Below, in pieces: positions 1-16,815 of a stretch of 64,000 nucleotides of DNA. A model generated the notes under the pieces. That model was given only the letters and a program-made list of their open reading frames with translations. It was not told the origin of the DNA and ran no database searches. The stretch covers positions 1 through 64,000 of the forward strand of contig JAEPRB010000081.1 of NCBI GenBank assembly GCA_016758965.1, read 5' to 3'. This stretch comes from Circinella minor. Taxonomy: Eukaryota; Mucoromycota; Mucoromycetes; Mucorales; Lichtheimiaceae. The position numbers and the translations under genes are program-made. Numbering within the stretch: position 1 is the stretch's first letter; every line of letters starts with the position of its first letter.

Positions 1-260
1 TTACGCGTACTCTTTTACTCATATTTTTCTCCTTAACTTAATTTTTAATTTTCCTATTCATTAACCACATCCTTGTTTTTATCTAGCTCATATACTTATG
101 CTTACTTGATGATTTCCTTGTTTCTTTCTTTTTCACTTGAAAAAAAGTTTCTTTGTTTTCTTTTTAATTTTTTCTTCTTTTAATATATAAAAAAAAAGAA
201 AGGGTTTCCTTTTCTTTTTATTCAAGTCCTCTTTGTGTCCTTTTATTAGCAAAGGTTGTT
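1..260. other. 5' flank of kinase gene
   Basis: AT-rich, pyrimidine-rich leader sequence ahead of the first ATG at 261. It holds T-rich tracts typical of a fungal promoter or 5' UTR. An ACGCGT hexamer lies at 3-8. No coding sequence was seen. Confidence 0.5.
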
Positions 261-2622
261 ATGCCCTCCCTTGTGAACCAACGATATGATTTGGTTACTC
301 CAGAAAGGTCGATGCCATCGAGTCCGACTCTTTCGGCAGCAACGGTGACACATACAACTGCAACTTCAAGACATCACCATCACCATCACCAAGAAGAGCA
401 ATCTCCATGTACAGAACAACAATTACCTCCTCAACAACAGCAACAACAATTACAAAATCAACAAGTTGATCTTTCTGAATTAACTAAAAGATTACATAAA
501 GCAGCTCAACGATCTTCATGGTCTTCTGGAACAAATACTAGACCACGTTCACAACTCTATCAATCATCCAAGCCACCTTCACCTTCTGCTTCATCATCCA
601 CTTCATCTAATGCTTCAGTTGCTTCATCATCCACTTCTTCTGTTTTTCGATTTTTACCAGCTGCATCCAATTCTACTTCGACACCCAATAAACGTTCTTC
701 TCTTTGTTTACAACAACCTCAACAAACAAGACCTACATTAGCACATCGTCCTGCAAGTGCAACAACGCCATCACAATTTGTTTTTAAAAAGCCTGAATAT
801 AATAAACATTATCATCAAACCCATTTTCATCATCATGCACCTCATCCACAACCTTCCGTTTCATTAAATAATAATAGTAATAACGAAACAGCAAGCGGAC
901 AGCAAAAGGATTTATTCTTGGTCTGGTCTGATCTGCGACGTTTCTTTGTCTCCGCCGATTCTTCTCCGCCGATTTCCGCTTCTGTCTCTGTAAATGAGGA
1001 TTTTCCTATTTCTAGTAACAGCAACAACAACAACAACAATAATAATAATAATAATCATACCACTAATAATAATAATAATACAACAACTAATACAACGATA
1101 CCTCCTGTAACAACACCTACAACACCAAAACGTTCAGAAACTACTACTTTTGCAAATCAATTTCGACAAGATATTGAAGGTCGCTATGGAAAATGGGGTA
1201 AGTTTTTTTTTTTCTAAAAAAAAAAAAAAAAAGGAAAATAAATTAAAAGGGGGGAGGGAGGGAGAGGAGAAAGTCTGCCGAGATATTTTTATACAACTGT
1301 AAAGAAAAAAAAAAGGGGGGGGGGGATGTAGGAGAGAAGGGGGCTTCCGAGGTGTGTATGTGTGTGTGAGAGAGGCTAAGAAGGAAAGGAAGGAGGAGTT
1401 TGGGTTAATAGGAACTAAAAAAAAAAAAATACAAGTTAACCTTGTTGCATGATGACTAACAATAAATTTTTATATATCAAAAACTACTTTATTACTTAAT
1501 TAACAGGTCGATGTATTGGTAAAGGAGCAGGTGGCTCAGTAAGATTGATAAGACGATCTACGGATAGTAAAACATTTGCAGTAAAACGATTTCGGAAACA
1601 ATTACCACATGAAACTGATAAAGACTATATCAAAAAAGTTACTGCGGAATTCTGTATTGGTTCTACTTTACATCATCCTAATGTGATTGAAACATTGGAT
1701 ATTATTCAAGAAGGCAATCTATTTTATGAAATCATGGAATATGCACCCAACGATTTATTTAATGTCGTAATGAGTGGAATGATGTCTAGAGAAGAAATAG
1801 CTTGCTGTTGGCGTCAATTATTACAAGGTCTTGAATATCTTCATGGCATGGGTATTGCTCATCGTGATCTCAAGTTGGATAATTTGGTATTGGACCATAT
1901 GGGTATTCTTAAAATCATTGATTTCGGTTGTTCATGTGTATTCAAATATCCATTTGAAAATAATATTACTCAATCCAAAGGTAATACTTTTTTCTGTTTC
2001 TCTCTCTGTTGGTTGTATATATGTGTATATACTTTAATGTATTATACGTGTGTTTACTGATTTCTATCGATACCTTTATGTTTTAGGTGTTTATGGATCG
2101 GATCCCTACATTGCTCCAGAACTTTATACCCAACCGACATACGACCCACGACAATCAGATGTATGGTCATGCGGCATCGTTTTCATTTGCATGACAATTC
2201 GGCGATTCCCCTGGCGTAATCCACGTCTATCAGATCCATCTTTTCGAGCTTTCGCAACAAATCAAAATCATCAACAATTACGATTATTGAAATTATTACC
2301 ACGAGAATCAAGACCTGTAATGGCAACCATTATGGACATGGATCCCAAACGTCGTGGAACATTGGATAGTGTACTTAAAGATAAATGGGTTCAACAAATT
2401 GATATGTGTACAGTTGAAGAACCAGGTGCACGTCATGTTCATCATGTTTTATCTTTTAATCAACAGCAACAACAATTAAGGGGTAATTTAGTTCCAGTAA
2501 TGCCTGAACCACCAGGTGTGGCTGCAGCAAAAGAAAAGCGTCGTCAACAACAGTTACAACAACAACAGCAACAACAACAAATGTTACTTAATCCTCCACC
2601 ACAACGTAAAGCACCTGTTTAA
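261..2622 (+). CDS. HAL4/SAT4 (NPR1-family) Ser/Thr protein kinase
   Basis: Three exons, 261-1197, 1507-1980 and 2087-2622, join in frame to about 648 aa. Residues 1-300 are a disordered Ser/Thr/Gln/Asn-rich region with His, Gln and Asn runs. The kinase domain starts near residue 310: glycine loop GKGAGG (317-322), ATP-binding Lys339 in AVKRF, catalytic HRD at 431-433, and DFG at 451-453. After the second intron comes GSDPYIAPE, then [13 protein letters not shown] and RRFPWR. That layout of the activation segment and the following helix is the hallmark of the fungal NPR1/HAL4/HAL5 group, which controls ion and nutrient transporters at the plasma membrane. A Gln-rich tail ends the protein. The ATG at 261 is the first in a frame open into the kinase. 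Assignment to the family is firm; which member it matches is inference. Confidence 0.9.
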
Positions 2623-3640
2623 AACAAGCATTTATAAATATTTCTCAACTCTCCTACCTGCCTCTCTCATCTACTAATTCATTTCATTCCATTCATTTTT
2701 TCTTCTCTTCTTTTATCATATAAACAAACAACACTTATATCCTTTCTAATTGCACGCACATACATTATTATTATTATTGTTATTATTCAGATAATATAGC
2801 AACAACAATCTCATTAGTAACGATTATTATCAATTCAAAAGATATACAAAACATATATAACCCTTTTTTTTTCCTACTATTGTTATTGTATATCCTTCTT
2901 TCACTTTTTTCTTTGCATACCAAACTTTCTCCTTATTATTGTTATTATTATTCCTCCCACACCCCACATCTCGTTTTTATATTCATTTGTTTATTTTTTT
3001 TTCTCTCTCTCTCTCTCTCTCCTAAAAAAAGCAATGTTGTGTCAAAAGAAACAAATATTTTTTTTTCTTTGTTTATTATTATTAAAAAAAAAAGTATATA
3101 TTTTTTTTAATATGGAATAATCCTTAATCAGGAACACCATGTGGTTATTTTTTACTGTATTTTTATTTAATCTTTTGTGTTCTGTAACACGTATTATAAA
3201 ATTTTTCAATCGTTACACTTCTTTTTTTTTTTTTCTTCGGTGACCTTAATCTTTCTCCGTGTTTCATCGTTTTTTGAGTAACCTACCAAAACACTCCCCC
3301 CCCCACAACTAAAATAATAGAATTTGCATTAAACAACAATTCCTTCCTTATCCTTCTACTAAATAATTATTACTATTTTTATCATTACATCGTCCACGCC
3401 AATATCATGCGTTTTCTAACTTTTGGACTTATATGATTATCACTCAACTAACAACTTTTTTTTTTTTTTTTTTTGTTCGAATATTAAAAAAGAAAAAGAG
3501 GGAAAGCCATCATGTAAAAATTTACGAGTTGCTTTTTTTTTTTCTCACTGCTCGTAATACAACTGCGATCATTGTTGTTTTTACTTATGTAATTACTGCG
3601 GAAGTTTAACCAGGATGCTGTGTTATTGATGTTGTCATGG
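2623..3640. other. 3' UTR and intergenic, no gene seen
   Basis: Low-complexity AT-rich DNA with CT, T and ATT tracts, including a T run near 3456-3474. The first few hundred bases probably include the kinase 3' UTR. No open frame resembling a protein family was found. Confidence 0.6.
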
Positions 3641-3649
3641 AAAAACCCC

Positions 3650-4075
3650 AATGTGATAACTTTCCCCTCCGCTCATATATTGCCCATATTTTAAATGAGC
3701 AAAATTCAATTTTTGCAGCTAGGTTGTGGACTTTTATTAGGTGAGACTACTTGAGTAGGCTACTCATGGATTTTGTTTTAAAAATCCTTTATGTTGTTGT
3801 CCCTATTCTAAAGTTTCAAAGTGGCAAAGAAAAACAACTTTGAGGAACTCTATATTATATTACCAAGTAGACAATTTATCATAATGTAAATATATACATA
3901 TGTATATATATATTTATTTTGTACGGCTTTTTTCCACCACTATAAAAAAATTTGGGATGAGGGGGGGGAGAATAATAGCAAACTTAAATATGGGCAATTT
4001 AAGGTTTTTTTGTTTATGCTTAAAATATGGGCAATTTAAAGATTTTGGCGGAGATGAAATTTCACAAGGAAAAAT
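3650..4075. mobile_element. MITE-like element with imperfect terminal inverted repeats
   Basis: A roughly 0.43-kb non-coding block. The 15-mer at 3679-3693 (core TTGCCCATATTTT) is the exact reverse complement of 4021-4035. Outside it, TCCCCTCCGC near 3664 mirrors GGCGGAGATGA near 4047. A further direct copy of ATATGGGCAATTTAA lies near 3988. A clearly related but diverged copy of the interior sits at about 6950-7155 in the same orientation. No target duplication could be fixed, so the outer ends are approximate. The structure suggests a non-autonomous DNA transposon, but the superfamily is unknown. Confidence 0.55.
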
Positions 4076-5741
4076 ATAAAATAGACAAGAGATCACTCAT
4101 GCAAAGCCCTCACACACAAGAGCACGACAATTAGAATATGTCTTTATTGTAATGACAATATAGAAATGCGTTCAAAATATCTGACTTGATGCATTGACGC
4201 AACACAATGTATAGTTCCCTAGCAACTAGTACGATTCAAGGCAAACTGGTAATATCAACCATAATATTCTTTATGTACCTGCGTGCTGTACCCAAAGTCT
4301 ACGATTCAAAAAGTGAATCCGGCAACATATAGACAATGAACACAGTTTTGAAATTTGAGACCATATTTCCAAATTCTCCTGATTGGGACATTGTAAAGCG
4401 TTGATTTGATAAAAAGCTTCCATGACCATTTTATATTTTGTCTCGAGAATTGGGATGGATCAATTTACTACTGTAGTTCAACTTATTGCACAGTAAAGTT
4501 ATTGAATTTCTATTATATATTTATTCTATAATGATAATCTTTTTTCTTTGTTATAGACCTGATGATAATAGTGATGATAGCACTCATCATTATATTGTAT
4601 TTAGTTTTACAAAAAACGCTCTCAATACGATTCAATGGTTTAGTAGAATATCCCCCACCTCTTCGTTACTAAAATCAGGACATCGAGAGACGTTTAATTT
4701 TTGGTTATTTTGAATGGATAACAACATTTAGATCTCAATCAAGAATTTTGACCATGACTATCACGATAACAGGACGCATTATTTGACAGCACTTAGTTTT
4801 GCAATAGCATGTAAAAAATGAAACCGAGCGAACTGTTATTTTGACGGTTGAAGCATTACTACCATTGACCAACGGATTTGAATACATGATTAATAGATAA
4901 ATTAAAATTAATAGCTTTGTTTATGGATCTAATTGTCGTATGAAAAGAATGATAAAGTAATACGTTGTTAGAATGCTATACCAGATAATGGCACGGATAC
5001 CACCCAAATGCCACGATTATGAAATGGTTATGTTCGAACAATATAAGGGGTCAGATCATACGTGTTATGGCAGATAAAAAAAAAGCGATGCTCCTCTAAA
5101 ATTACTTCAAGCCTCGATTTCCATCAGCTCTGTATTTTCTGTAAGTTAGAAACTGTTGTATCCAATTTAAACGGAATCTTATGTTTTCAAGCGATTGAGC
5201 CATTGATTACTTTCTATGATATGGTACACAACAAGTGCTACAATATATGCTGTAGCGAAATTGGAAATTGTCGAAAAAACCTACTAGAAAAAAAAAATTA
5301 AGGAAGATCATCATTACCTTGGACGGGTTACTGAAAATCACAATGATCTACAAGATCCTCCAAAAAGAATGGATCACGAGAAAGAAATACATCTCATCCA
5401 GCATTACCATTCGAGTTGGTTCAAGAAAAAAAGGAAACATTGTTAGCAATCAAGCTATCAATGAACCACCACCACCACCACCACCACCTCCCACATACCA
5501 TACATTGTACGCTCAAAACAATGTTAATAGCTACAAAAGTATCAAAAAATATTAAAACACAGGACCTGTTAAAAAAGGGTTTGATCGATTGTTTAAGTAA
5601 CTGTTACGATGAGATGGAAAAGTAGTTCTTTTTTTCCCCTTTCTCCTAATTTTTGTATAGCCATATCCGCTGCATTATATATAGCACAATTTCAATTTCA
5701 AATACAATCACTTACTCATCTTTCTACTGTTCATCAACATA
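4076..5741. other. Decayed sequence, possibly a dead transposon gene
   Basis: This stretch is less AT-skewed than its surroundings and reads, on the + strand, as short protein-like pieces broken by stops and frame changes (for example 4555-4713, 4974-5075 and 5200-5300). A TTATAG acceptor-like site precedes the piece at 4555. The pieces match no family I can name. Because it lies beside a Harbinger-type accessory gene and between two repeat copies, a decayed transposase is plausible but not shown. The low-complexity CCACCACC tract at 5467-5489 is not evidence of a gene. Confidence 0.3.
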
Positions 5742-6820
5742 TCAGTTTATTTCTTCCTCAGTAGCTTTAGAACCATCAGTTCTGCTACTTAACAGAGGAT
5801 TGACTTTGGTATTTGCCCCACTGGCTTTAGATATGTTCTCTTTCATACGTTGTAGTATTTCTTCCCGAAGGTATTCATAATACGTACGTGCATCGTCGTT
5901 CAAGCCAGTGAGGTCTTTCTCCAGGACCTCCTTGTCATGTTGCTCCCTCTCTATGTAAAACAGTTCCCATTCCCTGTCAAGCCGTTCCATCTTCATGGCA
6001 CGGCATTCCCTCATTAATTGCAAACGTTGTTCGAGATTCGATTGACTCTGTTTTTCAAATAGTTCTAGATCCATCTCGCGTTCTTTTTTCAACATTCGAG
6101 AATAGGCTTCTTCTTTTTTCGCCTTTTTCACACCAATTAGACGTTTTGATGATAGTTCATTATCATCAACCACATCATACGATACCTTGCGTTTTACAGC
6201 ATTCTCAGCCTTTGCTACCTTCTTCTTTTTTTCTTCCTTTACTACTTTCCAAATTTGACTCCTGGAAAGAACTTCTTTCCAACAATCATAATAAGGGAAC
6301 TCATGACCTTCCAACTCATGATAGATGAGTTTGGCTACAGTAACCTTTTAGATTGAAATCAAATTCATTTTGGAAATGTTATGAAAAAAAAAACAACAAC
6401 ATATAGTTTAATATTTTTGATATGTAACGTTGATATTTAATAAATCAAAATGTCTATTAGCTATACGTCAGTACTTACGATTTTCTCGGGGGTAAAGCCG
6501 CTTTGTTTGTCATTAAGCACTCGTTGATAATGTCCACAAAACGTTGAAACAAGCGGGTGAATTGTGTCCCAACGCATTTTCAACGATGTATGAGTACGAA
6601 TCACAGGCTGATCGTCTCGTCCCATTTTTTCATTCAACTTTTTAACCGCATTTTGCCTTTCGCTATTATAGTGCTCGGTGATTCTCTTCCAGTGAGTAAG
6701 ATCATTTTTCTCACTACCTCTGATCGGGCACTCGGTTTTTATCAACCAAGAAGAACAAAGTTGCTTATCCTCGTGAGGAAGGAAGTCTGGTTCTTGAGAA
6801 ACAATTTTATTGGAAGACAT
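5742..6820 (-). CDS. Harbinger-associated Myb/SANT-like, NAM-type C-terminal protein
   Basis: Two exons, 6820-6479 and 6344-5742, with a GTAAGT donor and an AAAG acceptor, join in phase 0 to 314 aa. Residues 10-110 form a trihelix/Myb-like domain with the conserved order of aromatic residues: SSWL, DLTHWKRITEHY, RWDTIHPLVSTFCGHY. The spliced frame continues with KLIYHELEGHEFPYYDCW. The C-terminal half is a Lys/Glu-rich coiled coil. This is the layout of the second protein of PIF/Harbinger DNA transposons, which binds element ends and helps the transposase enter the nucleus, and of its host-domesticated relatives, often annotated as NAM-associated or GST-T3-like. The reading frame is intact while surrounding DNA is decayed. 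No DDE transposase was found nearby. A domesticated gene and a surviving transposon ORF are both possible. Confidence 0.75.
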
Positions 6821-7737
6821 GATAATAAATAAAACAATAGAAAGAAAGGAAGGTACAAAAGAAGATTTGTCTGCCCTGTGTGCGGGTATGTAATCTATGG
6901 AAGATCGTCACTTTTTTTTTTAATTTGCCACTTCATTTAAGCTACTGTCCCTATTTTAAGTTTTAAAAGTGGGACAAGGAAAAAAACTTTGCAAAACCTT
7001 ATATTGTATTATCAAGTAGACAATTTTTATCATCTTGGAAAGCAATGTGATTTTTTGCAAGTCTCTTTTCCACTATTTCAAAAGCTTGGGATGAAAGGGG
7101 TAAGGGAATAATTTAGAAAATCCGACTCAAAATATAAGTAATAGATAGATTTTATTATCAGTTACGTATACTTATTTTACCCTTTTGACCGGTTTTCAAA
7201 TGCATTAAAGATACTCGCCATAGATCTTTTGACAGGAAATTTGTGTTACATAGAATAAACTAAGTAGATAAGTATAAGGACTTTTCTTCAAGGAGAGTTA
7301 ATTTATACTAGAGCACAAATGTAAGTACAATTATAATCTTTGTTATATTTCCCCTTAAATATTCTATGCCATAGTGTCTTGCTGCTTTTTATTTACCAAG
7401 TTACCAAGTCAATCAATGTGAGAGGACATATTTATAAGTTAAAAGTTCCATTTTATAAAGAAAAAATAAATTGGATACGTAGGCAGAGTACCACATAATG
7501 AGATGTATGTGACAAAAAAAAATTATATTATTTGATATAATGATAGTAAAATGGGTGATCATGCTATATATTTACTTGTTGAAAGTTTGAAAAAGAAAAA
7601 AAAAAGAGAACAGCTTGTATTTTTTTGTGTATATATATATATATATATTATATTATATTGCTGCTATTACTATTATGTCAATAAAATAGTAAATAGGATG
7701 AGAGGTAAGGTTGAAAAACATTAGGGAAATTTCTAAT
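6821..7737. other. Intergenic, contains repeat copy
   Basis: AT-rich spacer between two minus-strand genes. Apart from the repeat copy at 6950-7155 and an AT dinucleotide tract near 7630-7650, nothing was recognised. Confidence 0.5.
6950..7155. repeat. Second, diverged copy of the 3.8-4.05 kb repeat
   Basis: It aligns over about 200 bp in the same direction with 3795-4045. Shared landmarks are TGTCCCTATT, then a GTGG segment, AAGTAGACAATTT, CTTTTTTCCAC versus CTCTTTTCCAC, TTGGGATGA, and a final AAAATAT...AGATTTT. Similarity is clear but interrupted by substitutions and small gaps, so this is an old copy. Its left inverted end is not recognisable. Confidence 0.6.
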
Positions 7738-9641
7738 TTATTCATTCTTTTCAGTAGGAGACGCTTCAGTTGATTCTCCTTTCTCCGCTTGACCTTTACC
7801 ACTAGCACCTTGTTTTTTCTAATGAATATATTTATAACCAGGAATTCATTAATAAACATGAGATCAGATATTGTTTTTCTTTTACTCCCTAACTATCCAA
7901 CCAAAGAAAAAAAAAACTTACTGCTTCCATTTCCGCCACCTTTGCTTTTAACATAGCAAGTTCTAAATTACGTCGTGCGATTTCTTGTTTCTTTTTATTA
8001 TATTCGATTTGTTTTTCTAACTGTTCTTTTTTCCTTCGTTGCTGCTCTTCTCGTTTCTTTGCTAATTCTGCTGCACGTTGTTTAACAATTTCTGGATCAG
8101 GTTCAGCTGATTGTTCTTGTTGTTGCTGTTGGTAAGCTTGTTCTTGTTGCTTTTGTAATTGTTGAGGTGATTCTTTACGCCAATATACTTTGACAAATCG
8201 ATTATTAAATAATACTTCAGGGGACTGATGTGCTTTTAAAGCTTCATCGTGAGTCTTGAATTCCAAAAAGGCACGTTGATTTTCGGGTTGTAATTCAATA
8301 TCCACAATGGTACCAAATTTTTTAAATGTTTCTGTAACAGAATCAATAGTACATGCTTCCGTTGGGATTTTTTCAATCACAAGGCGAGTACTTGTTTTCG
8401 TATAACGAGTAGTATAAGGGATTTCTTGTGGTTGTTGTTGTTGTTGTCTTTGCGGGTGTTGTTGATGTGTAGTATTATTATAATTGGTACCGTTGTTATG
8501 CTGTGATTGTTGCTGAAAATGTTGAGGTTTTTTATTTTGTAATTGCCATTGTTGTTGTTGAGATAATAATTGTTGTGCTGATTGATCACCCAAGCTATTA
8601 TTAATTGGGTTTTGGAATCCATAAGGTGTTGTGGTCATATTATAAGGGGTGATTTGGCCTGCCATATTCATCATCATCGGATTTGTCATTGCTGCTGATC
8701 CAGGGGTACTAAACATTGCTTGGAAATTGGAATAATCTGCTACAGCAACGTTTTGACCGTGATCAAATTTACAATTATCACCATATAAACAATATCCATG
8801 TTCTATATTCATAAAGACATGAATAAAAAAAAAACTTAGTGTTAATTAACCTTTTTTTTTCGTTTATGTATAATTTCTAATTTTCGCTTTTTATACCTTC
8901 AAAGTGGCGACAAGGCTGCCGAGCTCTTGGCTCTTGTTGTTGTTGTTGTTGCTGTTGTTGCGGGGACGTACCATCACGATTTCCAAGACGTTTGCGTAAA
9001 TGTTCAGGTAAAGTAGCAAGCACTCGTTCTTGTTCAGGTGATCGAGAAACTTTAGCGGGTCGTTCGCTTTGACTGCTTTGTACACCATCATCTGGACTTT
9101 TGCGCTTAGTAGATGATGAAGATGGTTCAGCACGTGTTGTGGTTGTAGGTGTAGAAGCAGCAGCGGCAGCTGCTGGAGGGATATCTCTCACATCATCTTC
9201 AGGATTCATGTTCCGTCGTTTAAAATTACGATCATCATCATCTTCATCCTCACTTTCTTCCTTTTCCCTCTTTTGTCCTGCTGTTGTATTGCTGGTTGAT
9301 GTAGTAATGCTAGTTGTAATTGATGGTACTGCGGTAGATTCCTTGGTTGCTGCACTTGTAGCTGTTTCACGTGCAGAAATAATATCATCAATTACTTTAA
9401 ACACGGCTTCTACAGCTTTGTTGGTATCTAATATAATTATTATTTATAAATCTTGTTATTATTCCAAGCTTTGGACCTTATATGAATTGATAACACTAAT
9501 TATGTCTATTGCTTACTTTCTTCACAAAAAACTTCTAATTCATTTTTATAAGTTTCTTTTAATTCATCACGACTTGATCCTTTATTAATAAATAATAGAA
9601 TGAAATCTAATAATGCGTCTGGATCAGCTTCGGTACTACAA

Positions 9642-9674
<33 letters not shown>

Positions 9675-9907
9675 CGCGTGTTAGTTATACACGAAAAGTC
9701 GATCAAAATAAAGTTGTTTTTTTTTTATATAATACTAATGTTACCCCACAATTAGATGCACACCCATATAAAAACCCTTTCCCAATCAAATTTATACTAG
9801 CAAAAAAAAAAAAAAGAGAACAAAAAGTAATTATAAACTTACAATGGCTCAAGAACAACTAATAGTCGTGTACGAAGCGTTTCGGTTTCTTCTGGTGAAA
9901 AATTCAT
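7738..9907 (-). CDS. RBM26/27-like RNA-binding protein (PWI-like, CCCH, RRM)
   Basis: Five exons, 9907-9843, 9635-9517, 9427-8897, 8802-7922 and 7818-7738, give 558 aa. The N-terminus matches the PWI-like domain of RBM26 and RBM27, with the diagnostic LEPFTEADPDAL followed by ELKETYKNELEVFCEE. A disordered acidic/Ser-rich stretch follows. A CCCH zinc finger spans the exon 3/4 junction near residues 231-251 (C-x9-C-x5-C-x3-H, ending CKFDHG). An RRM lies near residues 378-450 (RLVIEKIP, RAFLEFKTHDEA). A long charged Gln/Lys/Glu coiled coil ends the protein. In animals and fission yeast (Rmn1) such proteins work with the nuclear RNA surveillance machinery (PAXT/MTREC). The last exon is set by an in-frame TTAG acceptor; the next downstream AG would change the frame. 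Confidence 0.87.
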
Positions 9908-10551
9908 TTGTCAACAACAAAAAGTTAGGTTATTGCTGTTGGGAGGGAATCAGAAAAATGAAAGAAAACTATTGAGAAGGAAAGAAAGTTATATTTTCTC
10001 TCTCTGAGCGGAGAAAGTTTTTTTTTCTTGAGTTGTGAAAAAAAATGTGTGCTGCCTGACAGAATTAACAAGAGTATTAATGATTATCGTTAACGTTTTA
10101 AGTAGTATTCGTATATACCGTTATTAATACAAAAAATATATTATAGATAATTAACTTTATGATAATGAATGTGCGTATGCTGTAATAAAATTTCTCAACA
10201 GTCATCACCATGGTTATTGAAATGATTAATAGCTGTATTAAAATGAAACCATGGTAACGATGTATAATAACACCACTAGCACAGACCATTTTATACAACT
10301 TGAAGCATCGAGATTTATGATTTCTTTATGGAGCATATACAATAATGAGCTACCTATTGCTATTGTCTTATTAATTTATTTTTATTTTTAAATTCAAGGT
10401 GTATATATTAGCATATGCCTAAATGAAGTACCGCGACAAAAAAGGTGCTACGCGCGTGGCGCGTTAGAAAAACATTTTTTCTGCAGCTGCGTTTTTTTTT
10501 TTCCTCTTTCTCTCCTTTCAGCTTTTTCCTATTTTTTTTTTTTTTTCAGTC
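9908..10551. other. Divergent promoter region
   Basis: About 640 bp between the starts of the RBM26-like gene (-) and ISWI (+). It contains GCTACGCGCGTGGCGCGTTAG near 10447-10467, a short CpG-rich motif cluster in otherwise AT-rich DNA, about 90-105 bp ahead of the ISWI start. T-rich tracts adjoin both start codons. No gene was seen. Confidence 0.45.
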
Positions 10552-15367
<4,816 letters not shown>

Positions 15368-15728
15368 ATATAATATAAACAAATAGTAGTACACTAATAT
15401 ATAAATAAACAAGCACTATTTCCTTTTTTTTTCCTTCTCCCTCTTATTATATACATACACTCACATATATACAACCTTTTCCCCCATATAAAGCAAATTC
15501 ATTTAGTAAATAATAAAAGCCGTGCATAAACAAATAGCATTATATAATGCATAGAAAAAAATGGTACATGTTTATTCAATGGAATTTAATTTTCTTTTGG
15601 AAGAAGAGGAATATGTAAATTGGAAGGGGATTATATATATACAGAAAAACGTGAGAAGATGCGTTTGTTTACAAGTGAGGATGAAATTTGGGTCTGAATG
15701 ATTGTATGCTACATATGAAATATTTGTT
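15368..15728. other. Convergent 3' ends spacer
   Basis: A 361-bp AT-rich spacer between the stop codons of ISWI (+) and the arrestin-like gene (-), which must hold both 3' UTRs. No other feature was seen. Confidence 0.5.
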
Positions 15729-16762
15729 TTATTCGGCTCTTTCATTATTATCTGGTTGTCCTTGTTGGCTTGTTTCTGAACCATATCCAGGTGGACAATC
15801 ACCAGCATCGTAAGGAGGTAATAAAGGCAATGGCTCAGTTTGATGGTGTCGAAGAAACTTTGGTTTTGTCCTTAATGTCGTATCATTCACAACTGCATCA
15901 TCCGTATAAGGTAACAATAATTCATCCTCTACTTCCAATTCTTCAGATGATAATGTACCAATAAAAATAGGAACCATGAATGTCTTCTTTTTAATTTGCA
16001 AAGTATTTTGTCTAGATTTTGCTACGACTTTCACGAAATACCGCATATCGACTCTGCGTCCATATTCGAAAGAAGGTGAAACATCCAGCGGAATTAGAAT
16101 TTCTTCACCTTCCAACCGACGTTGTACATTGTGAACAACAATGTTTTTACTGTGATGGAATGCACTAGTTGTCACTTTGAAATGTTGTTCTAGTGAAACA
16201 GAAACAAAAATTGTATCTGTTGCTCGGATACTCACACGTAATGTATCACCAATATGATATTGAGTTGCGGGGATATGAACAGTAATTGATGTGGAACCCA
16301 ACTGTCGTTCTTCACGAAATGCTGAGCAAGGTGTTATTCTTGATGAAAGTGTTAAAGGTATTTTAGGTTGAAATGATACAACGCAAGGTTCTGTTTGAAA
16401 CGGACGAAATCCCGGTCGATCCAATGTAGCGATTATATGAAATGCATATTGGACTAAAGTATTGTTGAGTGCTGAAGGTGGATAATTCACATGCGGCATA
16501 GCAATGGTGAATGGGAAAAGATGATATCCAGGTTCCATGATAGGCCAAGAGCGTGTGGATTCTGTTGTATCATGCGAAGATGGATGTCTCCATAATACGC
16601 TCCTTACATTGTATATTCGGTCTTCTATAATTCGCTGTCCCCATTTCATTGCGTCATAATTTAACAATTCTGTGCAGTAAAAGAAAGGTACGTCATCGGA
16701 ATTAAGTTAATCATATTCTTTTTTGGTTAAAAGATTATACATCTTTACCCATCTTCTTCCGT

Positions 16763-16815
<53 letters not shown>

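Noticed and set aside
842..1039. Minus-strand open frame opposite the kinase exon 1
   Set aside because: It is the shadow of the Asn/Gln-coding run (poly-Leu in reverse) and lies within a firmly supported exon.
5268..5625. Frames with poly-Pro or poly-His
   Set aside because: Both arise from the same CCA repeat in two frames; no start context, no flanking conserved sequence.
9100..9588. 162-codon + strand frame
   Set aside because: It is antisense to the RBM26-like exon 3 and rich in Ser/Val/Ala from complementary low-complexity codons.
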